Shown one piece after another: positions 1-15,295 of a stretch of 64,000 nucleotides of DNA. Position 1 is the first letter of the stretch. Each line of letters begins with the position of its first letter. The position numbers and the translations under genes were made by a program. Under the pieces are notes generated by a model that searched no databases, was not told where the DNA came from, and saw nothing but the letters and a program-made list of their open reading frames with translations. The stretch is from Takashimella koratensis (taxonomy: Eukaryota; Basidiomycota; Tremellomycetes; Trichosporonales; Tetragoniomycetaceae): assembly GCA_003116875.1 (NCBI GenBank), contig BCKT01000011.1, positions 875,771-939,770 of the forward strand, given 5' to 3'.

Positions 1-38
1 TCCCTCACAATTCGAACTAGCCTAACACTCCTCGTCAG

Positions 39-1637
39 GTATCATGCTTGTACCTGTTCCGCAAGATCCTCGACGACCAAGCCAAGTTACCCAAAGACGA
101 AAACACGAAAAACCTCATACACTTGATCACTTTTGTCCTTCGCAAGTTCTTCAAACGAGTCGCGGACGATCCGTTCTTGATTGTCGAAGCGTTGACGCCC
201 AAATCTCGAGGCAGGTGGAAGGACTTGTCTTCGTACAAAAGCGACGATGAGGATGATGATGGAATGGGCGGGCAGCGCGCGCGTATCAAAGAGAAGGTGA
301 GCAAACGATTGAATTTTGGTGGGAGGAAGGAAGAAACTGAGACATTACACAGATGGGTCCCGCCGAGCTCGAGTTTAAGAAGAACGCAAAGTTGTCGTGG
401 AGTCAGCAGATGGGCGTGATCGTCTCCATGCTCGTTAAAGACGGCCATGAAGACTGGATCCGATGGGTCATCGAGGTGAGTACGAGATGGGCCGTTGACG
501 ACGTCCAGTTGAGACGTTATCATTGAATTTTATACTGACACGTTGTCTAGGTCCTCGAGGTCGCACTGGCCGCGCGTACAGAGGTCGTCCTTGCGATCGA
601 TGGGGATCCGCAGATCTTGTTGGCAGAGGACGACGATGGGGAGCGAATGTCACGCAATTTCGGGGGACCGAGTAAAGACGCTTTGGACAAGTTTGTCCCA
701 CACGGTGAGTTGCTTCTCACCCCTTACCCTGCTCTATATAATGGATCAAGGCTAAAATTTGTGAACGTCTGTTTCAGACCTCGCACCAGACACGGATGAG
801 CGAAGAGCTGCAACGACCAAGGATTCGCACTTCCGACTCATGCTCAGACTCCTCTCTTTCGACATGACGATGCCTGAACCTGAATCGCTCGGTCCCGCGC
901 CATCAAGCTGGTTTCTACCTGCCAAAGTACCTCCTGCGACAATCACGACCCACCTTGGCGCGCTTAAGCAGTTCCTCTCCTTTCCTCCGGACCTCGAGAC
1001 CGACCCTAAGACGCTCCTTCGTAAAGCCCGTGCTCCTCGACCCCGCGCCACCGACTCCGAGGACGAGGACGAGAACGGTGAACGGCGAGTCAAGCGTAAA
1101 CCCAAGCCCAAGGCAATCGAAACCCAGGTCTTCAAGTCCGCTGCGTTCATCTATGATTCAGATGATGATGAAGATGCGGACGCCGCGTTCTTTGCGAGGG
1201 AAGCGGAACTGAGGAGGAAGATGCAGGAAGTAGCGGAGACCAGCGGGAATACGATGAGGGCTCAGGGAGGGACGAAGAAGAGGAAACGGGGGGATGCGAG
1301 GGGTAAAGGCAAAGAGAAAGATAGGGAAGAGGGGGATGGGATCGAGGGGGTCAGGAGTCAAGATGTGATAGATGACGAGGATGAGGGGATGTTGGATGTG
1401 GAAGAGGATGACGAGGACGATGATGAGGATGTAGATGCGGCGATGGAAGACAGCCAACAGGTCCACGCGGAGGACGACAACGAAGAGGACAACGAGGACT
1501 CGAGTCAACAGCCCCGAGCCAAATCAGTCCGGCTGACACGGGACGATCCGGATAGTGACGCAGATGGCGAGGACGATATACCTACACAGGCACGAACACG
1601 ACGTCGGATCGTCGCTGATGACGAAGACGAAGACTGA
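39..1637 (+). CDS. TOF1: Tof1/Timeless fork-protection protein, C-terminal part (5' end outside the window)
   Basis: Topoisomerase 1-associated factor (Swi1/Timeless family). With Csm3/Tipin it forms the replication fork pausing and protection complex and mediates S-phase checkpoint signalling (family knowledge). The window opens inside an intron; an acceptor with a CTAAC branch point ends at base 38. Exons read in frame are about 39-296, 353-475, 551-704 and 778-1637, giving 464 C-terminal residues. The core frame contains FRKILDDQ and LRKFFKRVADDPFLIVEAL, followed by a segment with KNAKLSWSQQMGVIVSML, which I recognise as Timeless C-terminal sequence. The last 250 or so residues are low complexity: KRKPK basic stretches, then long Asp/Glu runs, as is usual for this family. 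The stop is TGA at 1635. The gene is tail to tail with BLM10. The start and the N-terminal Timeless repeats cannot be seen. Confidence 0.87.
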
Positions 1638-1985
1638 TATAGCCAGTTTTGTCTTGGCTCAACTTGATCATCATCATCAACCTCGACGTCAGTGTTGGAA
1701 TCCTTTTCTGATCTTGTATCTATCCTACGAATGCACCTGTACCATTTGCCCATTTGGAGATTGAAGAGACTTGAGAGTACGAGAGAAAAGATGGTATTCA
1801 TGGACAGATGCTTTTGTTTCTTAAAGCTTGGGTTCGTGCCTAAGGTACTCATACTGTATATACTACATTCAATTTGCTTCTTCTCTGTTTCTGTGGGTTC
1901 GCTTCACCGCGACTTCCAAGGGACTCGTCGACTCGATAGATGAGGTTTCACGCATTGCTCACATCTCACCGCCTATACGTGCCTC
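1638..1985. other. 3' intergenic region between convergent TOF1 and BLM10
   Basis: About 350 bp holding the 3' untranslated ends of two genes that face each other. It is AT-richer than the flanking exons. No separate gene, repeat or RNA was recognised. Confidence 0.6.
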
Positions 1986-1993
1986 TCAAGCGT
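1986..1993 (-). other. BLM10: 8-nt terminal coding exon of BLM10 encoding the YYA tail
   Basis: The donor after TCGTATT (exon end 2062) joins an acceptor reading CACCGTCACAG. The exon ACGCTTGA then completes Tyr-Tyr-Ala-stop. Saccharomyces Blm10 also ends in YYA (family knowledge), which strongly supports the splice. Confidence 0.8.
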
Positions 1994-4900
1994 CTGTGAC
2001 GGTGTTAATTCCAGGTCATACATGGGAACTCGTGCTCTTAATGCTCCAGACCGTAACTCACAATACGAGTTACCGGCCTGCGCATAGTTCATTGATGCCA
2101 GTTGGTCCTCGCTCATTCGCTCTTGGTACTTCTCGTGCGTCCGTTTGAACGACTTAAAACCCAGAGTGTATCAGCGTTATGTCCAAGTCTCTCCTCCTAA
2201 ACCGGCGGTAGATGAGAGATGAAATCGTGACTCACAGCAATGCAGCTTCGGATCGTTGCGGAGATCGGCATGGGCTCAGATACGCGTGGCGCAAGAGTAT
2301 CCGCCAACAGCGGGGCTGCAAAAGATATCAGTTTTCGACCCACAACTCTGCAACTCAATCATTCTAGCCCACACCTGTGCTCCTCGACTTACGGATAAAC
2401 TTGGGGACAGTGTACGGGAACGCCTCGACACTGAATCGATGGGTCAGTAAAACAATACGAAAATCTGGGTAGGGGGTCCACGTACATTGCTGCAGCGCCG
2501 AGGACAGCTGCGTGTAGCTGTACCAATTTCTCCTGGTACTCTGGGTTCACCTGACCTGGTGTCCTTGTGCGTTTGGGCAATTTAATAGCGTCAAGTTCGC
2601 GAGTGTACCGATCCTGGACAAATCATCAGCCCTACTACAGAACCTTCCCAGCAATGGCCGAACCCACCTTCAAGACGACGATCATGGATCGCTGAGAACA
2701 CCTGAGGAAGCCTCCGAGCGTACTGACGTCAGCTTTTGTTCCATGTCACGACTTACGCAGATGCCATCTCGCGGACCTCCTGATTAGAGTCTTTGAGACA
2801 CGTCGAGATGACCTAATAGTCGCTGATCAGCTATAACAATCACTATGGTAGTGAGTTGACCTACATCGAGACACCTCGCCTTGAGGGGTTCGGAGAGTAA
2901 CGATAAGCTGCGGAAATAGCACAGCGACAAGACTGGCATGCAGTGCATTTTAGTCCTCCAAGACTGAATCGATGTTTCACATCAGCATACACTCTGTTCA
3001 ATGCGAGATACTGATTGCCTCGACTCACCGTCGAGTTCTGCAAGATGTCGATCAAAGTTGTCATGAGTGGTTCAACCAGTCGCGCATCGGGGGTGATCGA
3101 CGTGATCCAAGCTAGGAGACGACCTGCACTTCCTTGCATCTCCAAGTTGTCGTTCATCTCTCGCAATTCGAAGATTTCCGACCTGACCAGATGTTAGCAC
3201 ATCGCGTCTTCATTTTCATGAACAGTCTTACAATATCGGGATGATGTATGGGATGGTCCCGACGGAATGGACGTCGGTTAACTCGGTCGAAAGCCAGATC
3301 ATAACTGTAATCGCGATCAGCTTGGCTCCGGTTACAAACAGACTTCGGAATTGATCACTCACTAGTGACCGCGGTGATATCATGCGCTGACATGGCGGCT
3401 TTTGGCCCATGCGGTCGCTCCTTGCGCAGTTCGCGAAGATCACTCATCGCCTTGTCCAAATGAGTCTGGAAACTTGGGTACCTGATGTGCATGATATCCT
3501 TGTCGCCTGCGGTGTCGCCCAAGATGTCGTCAACCAACGCCGCCGCCGACGGGTACGACGTGTGCCACTGAATGCGGATAAGCGATCAAGTCAAGGCTTC
3601 TCGACATCTGTACAGCTTACGTTGAGCTGATCAAGCCCGTTGAGCATGGACCCGATGAGACCGCGAACTTCGGCATAAGGGCAATCAAGCGACCGGAAGT
3701 AGAGTTGTACAAAGTCGTCCGACCAAGCGGTGAAGCGCCACTGCAAGCATCGAAGGACGGAACGACACAGCTGCACCCGACGACTCACTGAGACGGATTA
3801 GTCTCTTTGTAAAAGCTCTGCACTCACTGTCAAAGGCAGAGGTCCCGCCGTTAAAGTCGGTGTTGAGGGCTGTGTCGAGCATGAAATCGACGAGGGGTTT
3901 GTACCTCCTTGGATCTTGTTCATGCAGCACATACTCGACCGAGATATCCCAGCACCTTTGTTATATCAGTAACCTTCCTCTCACAAGGCCCGATACCGTT
4001 CCACTCACTTGGTTGTGTCCTGGCGGACATTGCGGAACAACTCAGGCAAGAGCGGAGTCAACCACTCCCAGAACTCGGCCCTATCCTTCCCAGGCCATTC
4101 TGCTGAGCCCCTCAACAATCCGGCGACAAACTCCCAAAGCGCACGAGTCTTATGTCGGTCGTACACTTTGGTCGCCTCCATCTCGGATAGATACTCCATG
4201 ACGATTGGCTTGATCTGTTCGAGAATAGGTCGGCCGAATACCTGAGCAAGGGCGAGAACGAGGTCGATGTGGTTGGCTGAGGGGTAGTTTCGGGTTTCCT
4301 CTTGTTGCCAAAAGTCGGCAAGCTGAGACATTCATCAGCGTTATTCAAACCCTCCTCCTCATCAAACCCACCTGACGCCACCAGCTCGGCTCTGAAACAG
4401 CCTTCTCGACCATCGACACCGCTACCCCACTCTCCGGCTCCAGCTTGAAACTCTCCTCATCCCAACCTGTGAACCTCGAAACCTCCATAGTCTTCCCCCA
4501 CGCAAGCCATCCCGTATCCAGCCGATCCTGCAAGAGTGTCTTCTCATCAACGGGTTTTCTGAAACTCGCGAGGTATCGCTTGGTAAACTCGGCGTCAGGT
4601 TTGGTCAACTCAATCTCGGACGACAAATGGTCAAATGGTTCTTGCAAGAAGAGACGTTCAGTGGATCCTTCGCAGAACGAACGGACCGTCGCTTGGAACA
4701 GCATTCGCGTGAGGCCGCTACCTGTCAGCAAAAGACTATGGTGAACACTCACGCCGCGCCGTAGTCACGGATCCGAGGGTGTGGGTCCTTGACTTTGCCA
4801 AGGAAGAAATTGATCAAGCGCGGATCGGAAGGTCGATCACGCCTTGTCATGCTGTACAAGTACCTCGCGCAGGACTGCATGTATCGCCAGTTGAGTGACG

Positions 4901-7900
4901 GGTTGGTTGCGATAGCCAAGATGCGATCGACAAGGATATCATATTGCTCTTCGTGAACGCTCAGCCTTGTATCTTCGCCCTGCACCGTGCGAGCGACAAC
5001 GTCAGGATCTGGCTTGTATCGAATCAGCGAGCCGAGAGCGTCTGCCGCTGTGTCGACCTTGTTGAGCCCAAAGATGGCCTTGAACGTGACGGGCTCTTGC
5101 AGCTTGCTCAACAGCTCGTCGTGCGCTTTGGAGATGAGCGCCTGGACCGAAGCCTTGTTTTCGTGGTGGCCGTTGAGCAGGCGCTCAATCAGCTCGACTC
5201 TACCGCGCCAGTCGCGAGAGAGGCGAGGGATACCGACGACGTTGTATCGCAAAACGTACAGCGCTCCCTTCATGCGGTCCGGGTCGGTCCCGGGCTGAAG
5301 TGCGTCGAACAGCTGCGGGAAGCACAAAACCCAAGTACCGCGGTAAATCTTGCTGATCGTCTCGAGCTGAGCCTGAGCCCTCTTGCGGATTCGGACAAAT
5401 GGCGAGAGACAGAAATCAAGCATGTTGATGATCAACTTGTCGTCGAGACCTGACCGAAGTCGGTAGTACCCAATCGTAGTGAGACGGTTGCTGTGATGGA
5501 TCTGTGCAGCGGCGAGGAAGACGGATCGGTGATGTTTACGTTGACTCTCGTACATTCTCTTGGTCGCTTGCAAGCCGCTGTAGGCTTGAGATGACGAGTT
5601 GTACTTTTTCGTTCGCATGCCGTACGAGGTGAGCCATGTTCCGATAGTCGTTACGAGCAACTTCACACTGTCGACAGAACTGTCCGAGTCGCCGGAATCA
5701 CGCATCGCGTTGGCTGCACGGTGAAGCGCCTCACCGACCCGGTTACGGAACTGATCGGCCTTGATGTATCGTGGATCGTTGGGGTCGGATAGGACGATAC
5801 CAGACTTGTACGGTGGGGGAAGCGCGAGGAACTCGGGCGGGAGGTAGCTCTCGGGCGGCTTGTGTCCCGTCTTCCCGCTCTCGTGCTCGGCCAAGAACGA
5901 GTGACCACCGAGCAAGACATTGTCGATAATGTTGATTGTTCGACAAAAGTCGTTAATCCATTCGGGGTTACCAAACGCTCTACTTTCAATCAACTGAAGC
6001 ATGGCGGTTACCGCTTCATCTGCGAGGCCGAGAATATCAAACGCCATATCGATATCGTCGTCACTGGGTTTCTTCCACACTGGTTTCACCTCACACGGCC
6101 GGTACAGCTTGCCCCAGTAGAGATGGTGATTGAGCTGGTAGTCTGATTATTAGCTGGAGTGTTCCAAAGCACATACCTTGAGACTCTCGATCCTCCTTGT
6201 TCATGATGTTTGTCTCTTCGAGGTAGAGAGCCGTCAAGCAGCTCAGCGTCTTCTCGACGATCCGGCCTGTCCAGCCCCACCCTCGCTCCGAGAACGTTGA
6301 CGCAATCATGGTTCGCAAAAGCTCAATGTATTGCGCGCGATGAGTGGGTTCCGAAAGCTGCTCGTTAGTGAAGCCATATCTTAGACCTACGGTCATCTTC
6401 CCGGGAACCAGCAAACCATGGAGGATAGCCTGCCACCAATGGAGCTGGGCATCAGACTGCCTTGGAATTGAGGTCGTGGTTGTGCGAACCGACGAAGCGC
6501 CAGACTGGAGCTCGGCAGTGATACGCTGCTTGCAGAAGGGGAAGAGACGGGCAAACGTTTTCTCCGGCCGAGCAGCCGCGAGATCACGGACCAGCTCTCC
6601 GACAGCGTCGACTGCGTTGGCCCTCGAAGTGGTCATGGCGTACTCGGCAACTTGATCGAGCGCAGCGTCGAACAGCTTGTCGTCCAAAGCTGCGAAGACG
6701 GCGTTGCATGTGTGCTTAAGGTCAGTGATTAGTCATTTTCGTGACTTACCAGAACGCTCTGTAAGGTGAGCATTTCAGTCTTGCCGCCTGCTCGACCGCT
6801 CTTTCCGCCTTCCTCGGGCAAGTTGCTGAAAAGGAGCAAGACCCTCGCGACAAACTCTGGCACCCAGTCCCTGAACGTCATGGTGGACATGCGAACTCTC
6901 GCATCCACCTCGCTGGGCGGCAAGTCTTCGAGCTCTTGAGCGACCGGGTCGTTCGGGTCGTCCTCAACCAAGATACGAGGTGTTTTGCGGACCGCTCGAC
7001 GACCTTGGACGGTTTCAGTCTCTTCGACTTCGGAGATGTCGGACATGCGGATGAGATCGACCATGTTGCAGATGGCTACGCAGGCGAATCCAGTCTTGGT
7101 TGGGTCATTCAAGTCGATACCAGGAAGCAAGGCGGTCAAGATGTCTCCGATAAACAAACCGCCGTTTCGCCAGATCTGTCGGCCGGCAAGGGGCACCGCC
7201 AAGACCGAGAGGGAGAAAATCATAGATGTGGTGCGTTGTGTCTAAGGTTAGTCATCGTCAGAAGATCGGCTCACCTCCTCCAATCCTTGCAGCGAGGGGA
7301 TCGCTCGTTCCATGATAGCGGGCATGATCAAGTCTGGCTCCAAGATACTGAGCTTCTTTAACGTTGACACGGCCGATTGCGCTGCGTCAAGGTCCTTGAC
7401 GAACATGGCAGACAAGGCAACGGGTCGAAGACAGAGAACAAACGCCCTTCGGATCTCTGGAGTGAGTCGCCATGCTCGCGGAGTTTTGCAGGTCGGGTCC
7501 TCTTCTTGCTTCCATCGCTCGACAAAGTTGCCGGCGAGGTGGGACAAGAACGCCGTGAGGAAGCTTGACCAAGGACCAGAGTTGCTTGGATGGAAGAACT
7601 GCCATTAGACTTTGCTAAATTAGCGACTTACCGTTTCACAGCTGGTGATGAGACGAGACAAATGGTCGAGCGCTTTGCTGCCTGCCATGTACTTTTTGCT
7701 CAACTCGCTCCGCTCACCAGCAGCCGCTAGCGAGTCAGTGCTGTCCATTCGCACCATTTTAGGCCCCAGGCTTTCCGCTTTGAGACGGGCAAAAGGGTCG
7801 CTCGTGTGCACAGCTGCCGGCGTCACGGCAACAGAAGGTGGGTTTGAAGTGGCCAGTGGAGCGACGAGAGAGTCCTCTGCCATGCTGAACACGATAGCCT

Positions 7901-10128
7901 CGGCGAGACTCTGAGTACGGTCAATCGGCTTCTTGGCGTCGAGGATCTTCTTGCTGACACGTCCGTCCGCTGTCGTGACTGACATGCTGTTCTGGGACGC
8001 GAGCTGGCCACCGACCGGGACGTCTGTGATTAGTTCTACTCAACTTCAAACTCACTGAGTGACTTGAGGCACTTTGACATAATGAATTCAAACTCTTGCT
8101 CGGTGAAGATACCGATGTCTTTGCGGATACCTGGCCAGTTTGGGTCGCTCACGATAGGGTCCGGCGGGAGTGTGGAAGGATCAGACCAGTAAGTAAGACC
8201 GTCTTCATCTTCGATGACCTTGCCCTGTACGTCCTTGACCCGAGCGAGGTGGTTTCGGAGAGCTCGAAGGCGCGAAGGGTTTCGCTCTTCCTCTTCCGGG
8301 GTGTTGAGAGCCTGCGTCGGGATACGAGCGATGAGAGATGGGTCAGAGCGTCCTGGATCGACGTGGGTATAGGCAAGTTGGCCAAGCAGATCAGAAGCCT
8401 GGTCGTCCCAAAGGCCACTGTTCATTCCGTACCACAAGCGGAACACTAACGTTAGTAAAGTCTACATTATGACCTACTGGTTGGCAGCCATTTCTGGCAG
8501 TGAGAAATGGGCAAGAAATGCACAAGGAAAAGCTGGCTCGAGAGGATAGAATCCATGGTCGGTTGGAACTTTGGCAGGATGGTCTCGAGCATCTCGTCGA
8601 CATCTCCGGGGTGGAAGAAGCGCTGAGCAGCCTCGGCGACGTTCAAAAAGGTCGGTGCGAGGTTGACAGTGTGTCGAGAGAGCTTGTTGGGGTGAGGGAA
8701 AAGCTCGTTGTGGAGAGCATCATACAGAGGACGCCAAGGCACTCGCAGGTCCCATACGCCGAGGTTGCGGTCGCTAAAGTTAGCTGTGTTACGAAAAACA
8801 ACCTACTTGAGAAGTGAGACCAAGTCGTTGGCTCGGTCCTCCAAAAAGCCCGTGTCGAGACCGGGAATGACTACTGTCAGATTGTTCACTAAATACACTC
8901 ACAGATGATTTCATAGAACATGAAGATGAGCTTGATGCGGATCTCTTTCTTCATGGGGTACCCCATGCTCATCCAGCTGCATTGTCAGCGTCAAGCGGAT
9001 TGCACGACTCACATGTTAAGAGCCGAATTCCACATCCTGAAACCCATACCCCATTCTCTGGCTTTGACAGCTTCGATAAGTCGACAGCAGATGAGGTCGA
9101 GGCGATCGTCCATCTCTGCCAGCGTCTCTACCTCGTAAGGTAGAGCCAGTGGCAGACCGAGCGTCGAGAGACGCGGGTCATCTGGCTGATCGGGTGGAAC
9201 GGGGCACGAAACGGTCCAAGGAAAGTCCATGATGGGGGTGAAATTATGTCGACGACGCGGTCCGGGGGGATAAGGATTGAGGGGTTTTGAGTGTTTCCGT
9301 AGGAGAAAGCAGAGATTGTTGTCATCATCGTCAGGAGATTCGTTATCGGAGAGTACCCGAGGGGTCGTGTCAGCTCGTTCCTCCGAGCTATATAAAAACA
9401 TGGCTAAATGTGGAATAGACTATGACACGAAAGAGCGACCCGAGGGGAAGTTTGTCTGGACTAGAGAGGTTGGTACAAAAGAAAGGGTAGGGTGTTCAAA
9501 CTTCATGAGAGGAGCGACTTACGTTTGGTTTCTGGCCATCCTTCGCCGGCTGGGCGAGTCGATGGTCCACGTCCGAGGGCCACATGTCCTCTAACGCTAC
9601 AAACTCGTCTTCTTCGTCTGTTCAGACGGACGAGATCCAGCGGGGTTGATGACAGAGGCAGAGTAAGGTGAGATGGGATGAGCCCGGAAGCGGTGAGCGA
9701 AGGGCGTGCGTTCGGCGGAGCGGAAGAGGAGAAAGGAGGATATGGGCAGTCCGAAAGTGAGGTGTGATTTGGCCGTGTTGGGAATGGTTCGGCATCAGCA
9801 CCAGTCCTTTGCCTCGCCCCGACCACGCCGTAGACTCAGTCCTAGCAGCACCCACCGTAGTAATCTTCGATGACCTCGTCGAATGCGATGTCACCGTCGT
9901 CGTCTTCTTCGTAGTAGAGTTCGTCTTCGTATCCGCCCGACTCGATGGTAGAGTCGTAGCCGTAGAAGGGGCGGGTGATGGGTTGGCCGGAAGCTGAGAG
10001 AGGAGGGTTAGCGCGGAGGGAGGGCAACGGGCTGAGAGAGTGGGAAGCAGGGGGAGGAGTTTACCTGTGTTGATGGGGTTGGAGACGGGGGAGGGTTCTG
10101 GCAGCGGGGGACCCGCACCACAGGTCAT
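1986..10128 (-). CDS. BLM10: Proteasome activator Blm10/PA200
   Basis: HEAT-repeat activator that caps the 20S proteasome core and opens its gate. The start is ATG at 10128 (an upstream in-frame TTG is not needed). The first exons are 10128-10065, 9993-9856 and 9617-9523, encoding an acidic, Tyr-rich leader; the next begins near 9380. Around 9013-9180 the frame reads LPYEVETLAEMDDRLDLICC and VKAREWGMG, the conserved Blm10 N-terminal block. The largest exon block (about 4749-6089) is the middle 'proteasome-substrate-size regulator' region. Many introns follow. The penultimate exon (ending at 2062) has SFKRTHEKYQERMSEDQ, matching the family C-terminal domain. The final exon is only 8 nt (1993-1986) and completes SYYA-stop, the HbYX-type tail that docks in the alpha-ring pockets. 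I did not fix every exon, so total length (roughly 2000-2200 aa) is an estimate. The promoter is shared with NOP58. Confidence 0.88.
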
Positions 10129-10296
10129 TAGTCTGTTGGTAGGTGCGCTAGAGCGGCGAGGGGTGTCCTTGTGAGGGAAGGCCAAGAGAGATATATAGGT
10201 AGAGGTGGGGAGGTGGGGAAGAGGGGAGGATGAGGATGAGGATGAGCAAGCGTCGAGGGTGATCTGCTATCGCTTGCTGTCACTGATGCCGGCGGT

Positions 10297-10336
10297 CACA
10301 CACACACACACATACAATGTGACACACACACACACA
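10297..10336. repeat. (CA)n microsatellite
   Basis: Two runs of CA repeats separated by a short TACAATGTGA break, in the BLM10/NOP58 promoter. Confidence 0.9.
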
Positions 10337-10550
10337 ACATGCATATCCATACTCCGCACACACACTTCGCGACGCTGGCGTAATGAGTGGAGGCCGGATG
10401 GGGATATTTAATGACGTGGCATTTCCCCGTGCCCCTGGCATCGCTCCACGTTAATTCATCGCGGTGATAACTCACACTACCAGGAACGCAGATTTTACCT
10501 GCAACTTTTTTTTCCTCGACCAGTGACCTCGAGCGAGCGACCAATCCCAC

Positions 10551-10590
10551 CATTACCACCACTACCACTACCACTACCACTACCATCTCA
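10551..10590. repeat. (CCACTA)n/(ACC)n tract in the NOP58 leader
   Basis: Imperfect repeats of accacc and ccacta units, 50-90 bp before the NOP58 start codon, in a purine-poor leader. Confidence 0.75.
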
Positions 10591-10637
10591 CCTCCTCACC
10601 CTCACTCTACCCTATCTACCCCGACCCACCCGCGGAC

Positions 10638-12689
10638 ATGCTCGTCCTCACTGAAACCGCAGTCGGTTTCGTCGTCTTCAAGCTCGGAAGCGACTACAAG
10701 CTCGACAACAAGGATCTCTGGAAGGAGTTTGAGACCTCGGAAAAGGCCAACAAGGCGTGAGTTGGGGCCAGGTCTACATCAGCTACTTTGGACCCTCCCC
10801 TCGCTGGAAGGTCTCCCCTTTCCGCCGACGAAGAACAGCATACTAACCACCTCTTAGCCTCAAAGTCCAGGCAATCCAGCGATTCACTTCGACCGCGACC
10901 GCTGTCGAAGACCTCTCCGCAATCCAGGATGGCCGATTGACCGACTCGTTGTCAAAGTTCCTTGTTGACGCTACCAGCGGTGGTGCCGCAGATGGGGAGA
11001 AGAGGAAGAAGAAGAAGGTCGAGGAGATGTTGGTTGTTTCTGAGCCCAAGCTTGGTGCGTTCAGTCTGGATCAATAAATACCAATCTCTTACTCTCTTCA
11101 GCCGCGACGATTAGCAAATCTCTCAAGATTCCCGTCCTCTCCGACAGCACAACACAGGACCTTTACCGTGGTATCCGCCAACAGCTTGCGTCTTTGCTCG
11201 GCGGTGTCGACCCCAAGGATCTCAACACCATGTCTCTCGGTCTCGGTCACTCGCTCAGTCGATTCAAGCTCAAGTTTTCCACCGACAAGGTCGACACCAT
11301 GGTTATTCAGGCGATCGCATTGCTCGACGACCTCGACAAGGAGATCAACATCTACGCTATGAGGGTCAAGGAATGGTATGGCTGGCACTTCCCCGAGATG
11401 GGCAAGATCATTACCGACAACCTTGCCTATGCCCGGGTCGTTAGGCACATGGGTGAGCAGCAATCTCTCTTCAGAGCTAACTTGCAGGCTTCCGAACTAA
11501 CGCCTCGTCTACCTCCTTTGAGCTCATCCTTCCCGAGGACCTCGAAGCGACGGTCAAGTCGGCTGCCGAGTTGTCGATGGGTACCGAGATCTCGGACGGT
11601 GACATGGCTCACATCCACTCGCTCTGTGACCAAGTCATCTCGATCACCGAGTACCGTACCCAGCTCTCCGAGTACCTCCGCAACCGCATGCAGGCGATCG
11701 CACCCAACCTCACTGCGCTTGTTGGCGAGCTCGTCGGTGCGCGCCTCATCTCCCACGCCGGTAGCTTGATGAACCTCGCCAAGCACCCGGCATCGACTGT
11801 CCAGATTCTCGGTGCGGAGAAGGCCCTCTTCCGCGCTCTCAAGACCAAGCACGACACGCCCAAATACGGTCTCATCTACCACGTGAGTTACTCATTTAAA
11901 CCGAGCTCTAACCACTCAGGCTTCTCTCATCGGTCAAGCACCACAAAAGCTCAAGGGCAAGATGGCCCGAATGGTTGCTACCAAGGCTGCCTTGTCTATC
12001 CGTGTTGATGCACTCTCCGACGCCGACTCCAAGTCGGACGCTGCCGCTGCCGAGGTCGGAATCACCAACCGCGTCAAGCTCGAGTCTCGCCTGCGTGCGC
12101 TCGAGCACCGCGCCGGTATCCAGTCGACACGACAGGTCACGACTGGCGCAAACGGACGACAACAGCCTCGATTCGAGATGTCAGGTGCTTCAGGCAGCTA
12201 CAACCCTGCTGCTGACGCCGTCAAGCTCGATTCTGTCAACGGTATGCTGCCCACGCAGCCGCAAGAGTCGGTGAAGAAGGCGGTCGAGGCAGTCCTTGAG
12301 GTCAAGGAGGAGAAGCGAGAGGAGAAGGCAGCTGGTGACGAGAAGAAGGATAAGAAGAAGAAGAGGAAGAGCGAGGGTGTCGTCGCAGGTGACGTCTCGA
12401 TCGATGTTGATGGCGACATGTCGATGGTTGCTGGCGAGACCAAGGAGGAGCGACGGGCACGCAAGGAGGCGAAGAAGGCGGTGAGTCGAGTTTTTGGCAA
12501 CGAATTTCATGATATGTGTATAAGTTGCTGACGTTGCTCTAGGCCAAGGCTGCGAAGAAGGCCGAAGGTGGGGACGAGGACAAGTCGTCCAAGAAGCGGC
12601 GCGCGGATGACGACGAGGGTGTGGCCAACGGCGGTGTAGAGGATAGCGAGAAGAAGAAGAAGAAGAAGAAGCGTGACTCTCTCGCCTAG
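10638..12689 (+). CDS. NOP58: Box C/D snoRNP core protein Nop58
   Basis: Core protein of box C/D snoRNPs in the nucleolus; with Nop56, fibrillarin and Snu13 it directs rRNA 2'-O-methylation. Six exons: 10638-10756, 10858-11054, 11102-11452, 11488-11882, 11920-12480 and 12543-12689. They sum to 1770 nt (589 aa) and close in frame. The protein starts [16 protein letters not shown], the Nop5 N-terminal domain. The Nop domain lies at about residues 260-400 ([19 protein letters not shown], then [20 protein letters not shown] and [20 protein letters not shown]). The C-terminal 130 residues are a Lys/Glu-rich KKE tail typical of Nop56/58. Intron 1 has a perfect TACTAAC branch site. I saw no box C/D snoRNA in its introns. 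Confidence 0.96.
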
Positions 12690-13155
12690 TTATCTTCTCC
12701 TTCACTTCGTTCTTCATCTCTTCGCATCTGTCTCCATATCACCCCTCGCCCTATCTTCTAAACCAGGGCATTCTTCTCTCCTCACGCAATCAAAAGCTCC
12801 ATTTAGGCATTGACCCTCTTTCCCTCAGCCTCGGACCCATTGGATCCTCCCTCTTTTTCACGTCTTTCGCGTAGCCCTTCTTCTCTAAATCCTACTCTCT
12901 GCGTTTGGCTGCCCTTGTATGCACGTATACCCTCTGGCAAGAACCGCAGCCTGGCCTCACGCGCTCTTCGTGCTAGTCACCATCTAATCGGTGGTGTGTG
13001 AAGGCTCCGGAGTCGGTTGGACCTCCACCCTGGGTGAGATTGGAAATTGCTGGAACCTTGAATTTCCGTCAACTACCATCCATCACCGCGCCCCTTCATC
13101 TCTCAATCTATCCATTTCCCTCCCTCTCTCTTCTCCCTCTCAAGCTACATCGACC
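12690..13155. promoter_or_regulatory. Intergenic region NOP58 to CYP40
   Basis: About 470 bp in tandem orientation. The second half is strongly pyrimidine-rich (TC stretches just before 13156), typical of fungal leaders of highly expressed genes. No gene was seen. Confidence 0.5.

Positions 13156-15295
<2,140 letters not shown>

Larger units (their letters stand above)
10129..10637. promoter_or_regulatory. Bidirectional promoter region between BLM10 and NOP58
   Basis: A gap of 509 bp between two divergent start codons. It contains a CA dinucleotide repeat (10297-10336) and, near NOP58, a pyrimidine-rich leader with ACC/ACT trinucleotide repeats. No TATA box is convincingly placed for either gene. 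Confidence 0.55.

Noticed and set aside
10129..10185. Upstream in-frame extension of BLM10 starting with TTG
   Set aside because: TTG is not a normal fungal nuclear start. A proper ATG lies at 10128 in the same frame.
10757..10857. Possible box C/D snoRNA in NOP58 intron 1
   Set aside because: No RTGATGA C box with a matching CTGA D box was found. Only normal splice signals are present.
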